Positions 61,068-64,000 of a stretch of DNA of 64,000 nucleotides are shown one piece after another. The first letter of the stretch is position 1. The number at the start of each line of letters is the position of its first letter. The position numbers and the translations under genes were made by a program. Under the pieces are notes generated by a model. That model saw only the letters and a list, made by a program, of their open reading frames with translations, had not been told where the DNA came from and ran no database searches. The DNA comes from Stercorarius parasiticus (lineage: Eukaryota; Chordata; Aves; Charadriiformes; Stercorariidae): assembly GCA_013396915.1 (NCBI GenBank), contig VWZL01002850.1:1-64000 (forward strand), written 5' to 3'.

Positions 61068-63467
61068 AGAGCTTCTTACAAACCCATTCACAAAGAACAA
61101 TTTTCAAGAGGCGCTGAAATAAGAACAGAAGTACAAAGCAAACAAAGCCCTTTGCTCCCGCATTTCCCCCCATCCCCTCCTTTCTTGAAATAAGGATCTT
61201 AAAGACTGCTTGGAACAACGCCGAGTCAAATTCTTTCAGGCATATGGCTGTTAAGTTCAATGCATTTGTTTGGATCCTACTGCCAGTATCATGAAGTGTT
61301 TGAATGCTACTTCAGCTCCTTCGAAGCAGAGAGTTACAAATAATTTTAGTATTAAATGCAAGGCTTACTCTTTGCATGAGCGTGATTTATATTGCCTTAT
61401 TTACATGCCTACTTTTCAGGGATGCAAGACTAATTTGTTCTTCAGCAAAATGAGAGTAATGTAGAAATGTTCGTGATTTGTATGCAATCCCTCGCTGAGT
61501 GTCAGCAATGCAGCCGAAGCTGTTCAGATAGAAAAACTCTTAGGAGGACAAAGCTGTAGTGCTAAAATTTGAGTGTTGTCTGTTAAAACAGGAGTAAGAG
61601 TTAAGCACGCTTTATGTAAATATATCGAAGCCACCTGCTAGAAGTCGTTTTGGCTTTGCAGTGTTCCAGGAGTTCTGTACTTGTTGGGTCTGAAAACAAA
61701 TATCATGTTGCATTTCGTAGCTTGCGTGTGGTACCATTGGTGGTTCAGTTCCAGGCGAAAAGAAGGCTTGAAAATGGTGTCTCCTCAAGCAGCCTGAAGA
61801 CACTGCAGGAATCTGAGGTTTTAAGAATATTCTCTAGCTGTTATAGACGTCCAAAATTTCAGTCCAAAACAATTTATCAAAAAATGAATAAAAGAGAATT
61901 TGCCTTAAAAAGACCTTTTAGAAATTCTCAGCGGTAGTTTGCTGATAGCTGCAGCATTAAAAGATCGTAATAAAACTTTATGCGCTGCCACAGATCTATT
62001 TCCATAGTTCTCAAGAAGTTTAACGTGCATCTTTTTTGTCACAAAACTGGCTGAATGATTTGTGACTCGCTGACTGCAGCAGAGTTCAGTTAGTTTCTGA
62101 AAAGCAGTTAAGTTTTTCATTATGAATACAAGAGAATACAGCAATATCCATGGTCCCTCAGAGGTACAGTTAATTGAGGGTTCCTGTTGAGTTGAACTGG
62201 AATTCTGATTCGATATTTTGTTTACTTGTATTAATCAGTATCTTGAGTTTCCCATTATAAAAAGGGTCCCTCGTCCATACCTTCCAACTTACACCAGCGT
62301 AGTCAGGCAGCTTATATTTTAAATTTTTTTTTTTTGAAGCTGTATTACATTAAAAATGCTGATTTTTTTTTTTTTCCCCTTTGTTTTATCCTGAACTTGA
62401 TGTGGGAACAGTTCAGAGGGAGAATGACTTTTTTTAGCCCTCAGTATTTTGGCCTCCGATGTGTCTGCTCACTCAGTAAATTACAGTGGGCAGTGTATGC
62501 ATAAGGGTACAGCTGAGACGGGCCAGAATGCAGAATGCCAACCTTTTCTGCATTTAACTCTCTAAAAGAGCCTGAATGGAAGAGGTATTAAAGCTCCTGA
62601 TCCTAAGATAAAGCTGTGACATAAACTCAGTAGACAGGAAATATTGTCTAGTTTGTCCTGTGACATACCACCAGTAGGTTAAAGTCGCCTGTTAATGTTG
62701 TATGCTGTGCTTTTTCTACAGCTGTGGTTTTGTTTTGGGGGGTTTTACTATTTGTTTGTTTGTACTTACTGTATAGAGTTGGGATATCTAACTAAAGAGA
62801 TTCAACCTTGACAGGATTTTGGTGCAAATTATTGCCTTTAAAAAGCGCATTGATGTTTAGTGACGTGATTCCCTACCTATTGACTCCACTGGGAGTTTTG
62901 AAATGGATTCCTGTGGCTCAGGACACGTGCCCTGATTCTGTGCATGGCGATACAGTGAGCAACATTAAGAGTGTCAGTTTTGTCTGTAGAGACACGTTAA
63001 ATCACCAGATGAAAACAGCCACATCTTCTGCTGATAAACCGTTGAAAAAGACCTGGTAACTTTGGCTGCGTCAAAAAATATTGAGACCTACTCTTTATAT
63101 CTTTCTGTTTGCACAAAGGAGTGAATAAAGCTTATAAGCAGCCTTTAAAAATATTTCCCAGTTCCTGTACGGTAGTAATTTTTATTTTATAGTTTCAAGA
63201 CCAAAAGTCAGTCGCTAGTTTTTTATCCCAGAGCAAATGTTTACAACAGAGATACTAAACCCTTGAAAACAGAGTCGCTTATAATGGAAGCGACGGCTCA
63301 TCTTTAACTTTGGAAGGACAAGCAGTACCTACTTAATTAAAGCTGTGTTAAAATAGGACTGTCATTTGTGTCACAGGGATTCTCCACCCCTCGGAGAAGT
63401 CCTGCTGCCATTTTGTACCACACATTCTTGTCTTGTGCAAATTAATAGATCGTTTTATTTTCCACAG
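61068..63467. other. Unique noncoding sequence upstream of the last exon candidate
   Basis: No transposon was recognised. It contains T12 and T13 runs at 62324-62335 and 62363-62375. If the exon at 63468 is real, this is intron or promoter-proximal sequence of its gene. Confidence 0.55.
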
Positions 63468-63517
63468 GAGATCTGAAGACTTTTATAGCAAATCCTCCAG
63501 TGTCAAAATGAACACAG
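63468..63517 (+). CDS. Candidate 50-bp exon with possible start codon
   Basis: CGTTTTATTTTCCACAG is a good acceptor, and ACACAG|GTATGC a good donor. One frame is open through the exon (RSEDFYSKSSSVKMNT) and leaves in phase 1 with a G. It contains an ATG at 63508-63510 with A at -3, so it may be a leader exon in which translation starts Met-Asn-Thr-(codon G..), or an internal coding exon. The other two frames contain stops. From memory, human SORBS2 begins Met-Asn-Thr-Asp, which fits this phase. SORBS2 is a sorbin-homology/SH3 adaptor of Z-discs and stress fibres with a long 5' region. That is three residues of agreement only, so no symbol is assigned. It could also be a pseudo-exon. Confidence 0.4.
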
Positions 63518-64000
63518 GTATGCTGCTTCTGCGAGATCTTTCTTTACTCTTACGTGTTGTTTAGTAAGCGGAGAAGGTCCCAGGTTTACTTAAATTTTCA
63601 TGAACAAATTGTACTTTAGTTGGTGCTGAACTCAAATTAAGCAAGATATTTTAATAGTATGTCTGCTTGTGTGCGTTTGTATTCCATATATAAAATTTAC
63701 GTACATGTTTTTCTATGTATGGATATATATGGATATGTGAAGTATGCATGCACGTTTAGCTTCCTGTGCTTAAGTATCAGTTTTGTATGTGTATGTTTTA
63801 TGTAAAAATATGTAGTATGAGGACATAACAGCTATGGAAAAGTGGTGTGAGAGCATCACGTTTTCCTAGGAAAGTGCACATGCTTTAAAAATGGTTTGTT
63901 TTCATTCTCTACTCTCATTGAATTAAGGGGCGTGTAAATACTACCCTGTATTACTAGCTACACTTGCATAATCAGATGAGGATAACAATTTCGTATTTGG
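63518..64000. other. Putative intron start, TA/TG-rich
   Basis: Follows the candidate donor. 63660-63830 is low-complexity and rich in TATG and GTAT words. Nothing else is seen. Confidence 0.5.

Noticed and set aside
60684..61100. 138-codon minus frame
   Set aside because: Its centre is antisense CR1 (60946-61067); the flanks are unique sequence with no family match.
1..64000. CRISPR arrays, operons, prophage, tRNA or rRNA genes
   Set aside because: No regularly spaced repeats, no bacterial-type gene organisation and no recognisable structural RNA. The CR1 content marks the sequence as avian nuclear DNA.

Overview
The window is AT-rich, CpG-poor vertebrate DNA, and its repeats point clearly to a bird. 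At least fourteen pieces of the CR1 LINE retrotransposon are scattered through it. Several still carry the typical avian CR1 3' end, which closes with the ATTCTATG-type octamer repeat. There are no operons, bacterial-type genes, CRISPR arrays or recognisable rRNA or tRNA genes. Almost all short ORFs are at the length expected by chance for this base composition, or are antisense readings of CR1.

Layout. Positions 1-4489 and 4785-9983 are unique sequence interrupted by one older CR1 (about 4490-4784). The 3.4-8.8 kb part is unusually dense in open frames and splice-like signals on both strands, but they do not agree on one gene model. From 10 to 35 kb there is mostly unique intron-like or intergenic sequence with CR1 pieces near 10.0, 14.8, 17.9, 26.9, 27.9 and 30.8 kb. 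From 35.4 to 41.6 kb three larger CR1 pieces occur, two comparatively well preserved and one old 0.8 kb copy. A repeat-poor stretch of about 10 kb follows (41.6-51.5 kb). It holds a small CpG cluster at 42.19-42.26 kb and a GC-richer block at 49.25-49.53 kb. CR1 pieces return at 51.5, 54.5, 55.8 and 60.9 kb. A 76-nt hairpin sits at 60.05-60.12 kb.

The best candidate coding exon is a 50-bp exon on the plus strand at 63468-63517. It has a pyrimidine-rich acceptor, a GTATGC donor, and an ATG followed by Asn-Thr and a phase-1 split codon. This suggests the window is mainly upstream or first-intron sequence of a plus-strand gene continuing to the right. The start Met-Asn-Thr with a split G-codon fits my memory of the N-terminus of SORBS2 (a sorbin/SH3 adaptor), but three residues cannot establish that, so it is offered only as a hypothesis. 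Other exon-like segments are listed at low confidence because intronic pseudo-exons are common.

I did not find a clear novel biological system. The items most worth checking are the miRNA-like hairpin, the telomere-motif palindrome at 1688-1713, the CpG/AP-1 element near 42.2-42.5 kb, the candidate noncoding exons at 6979-7102 and 25549-25682, and the terminal exon.
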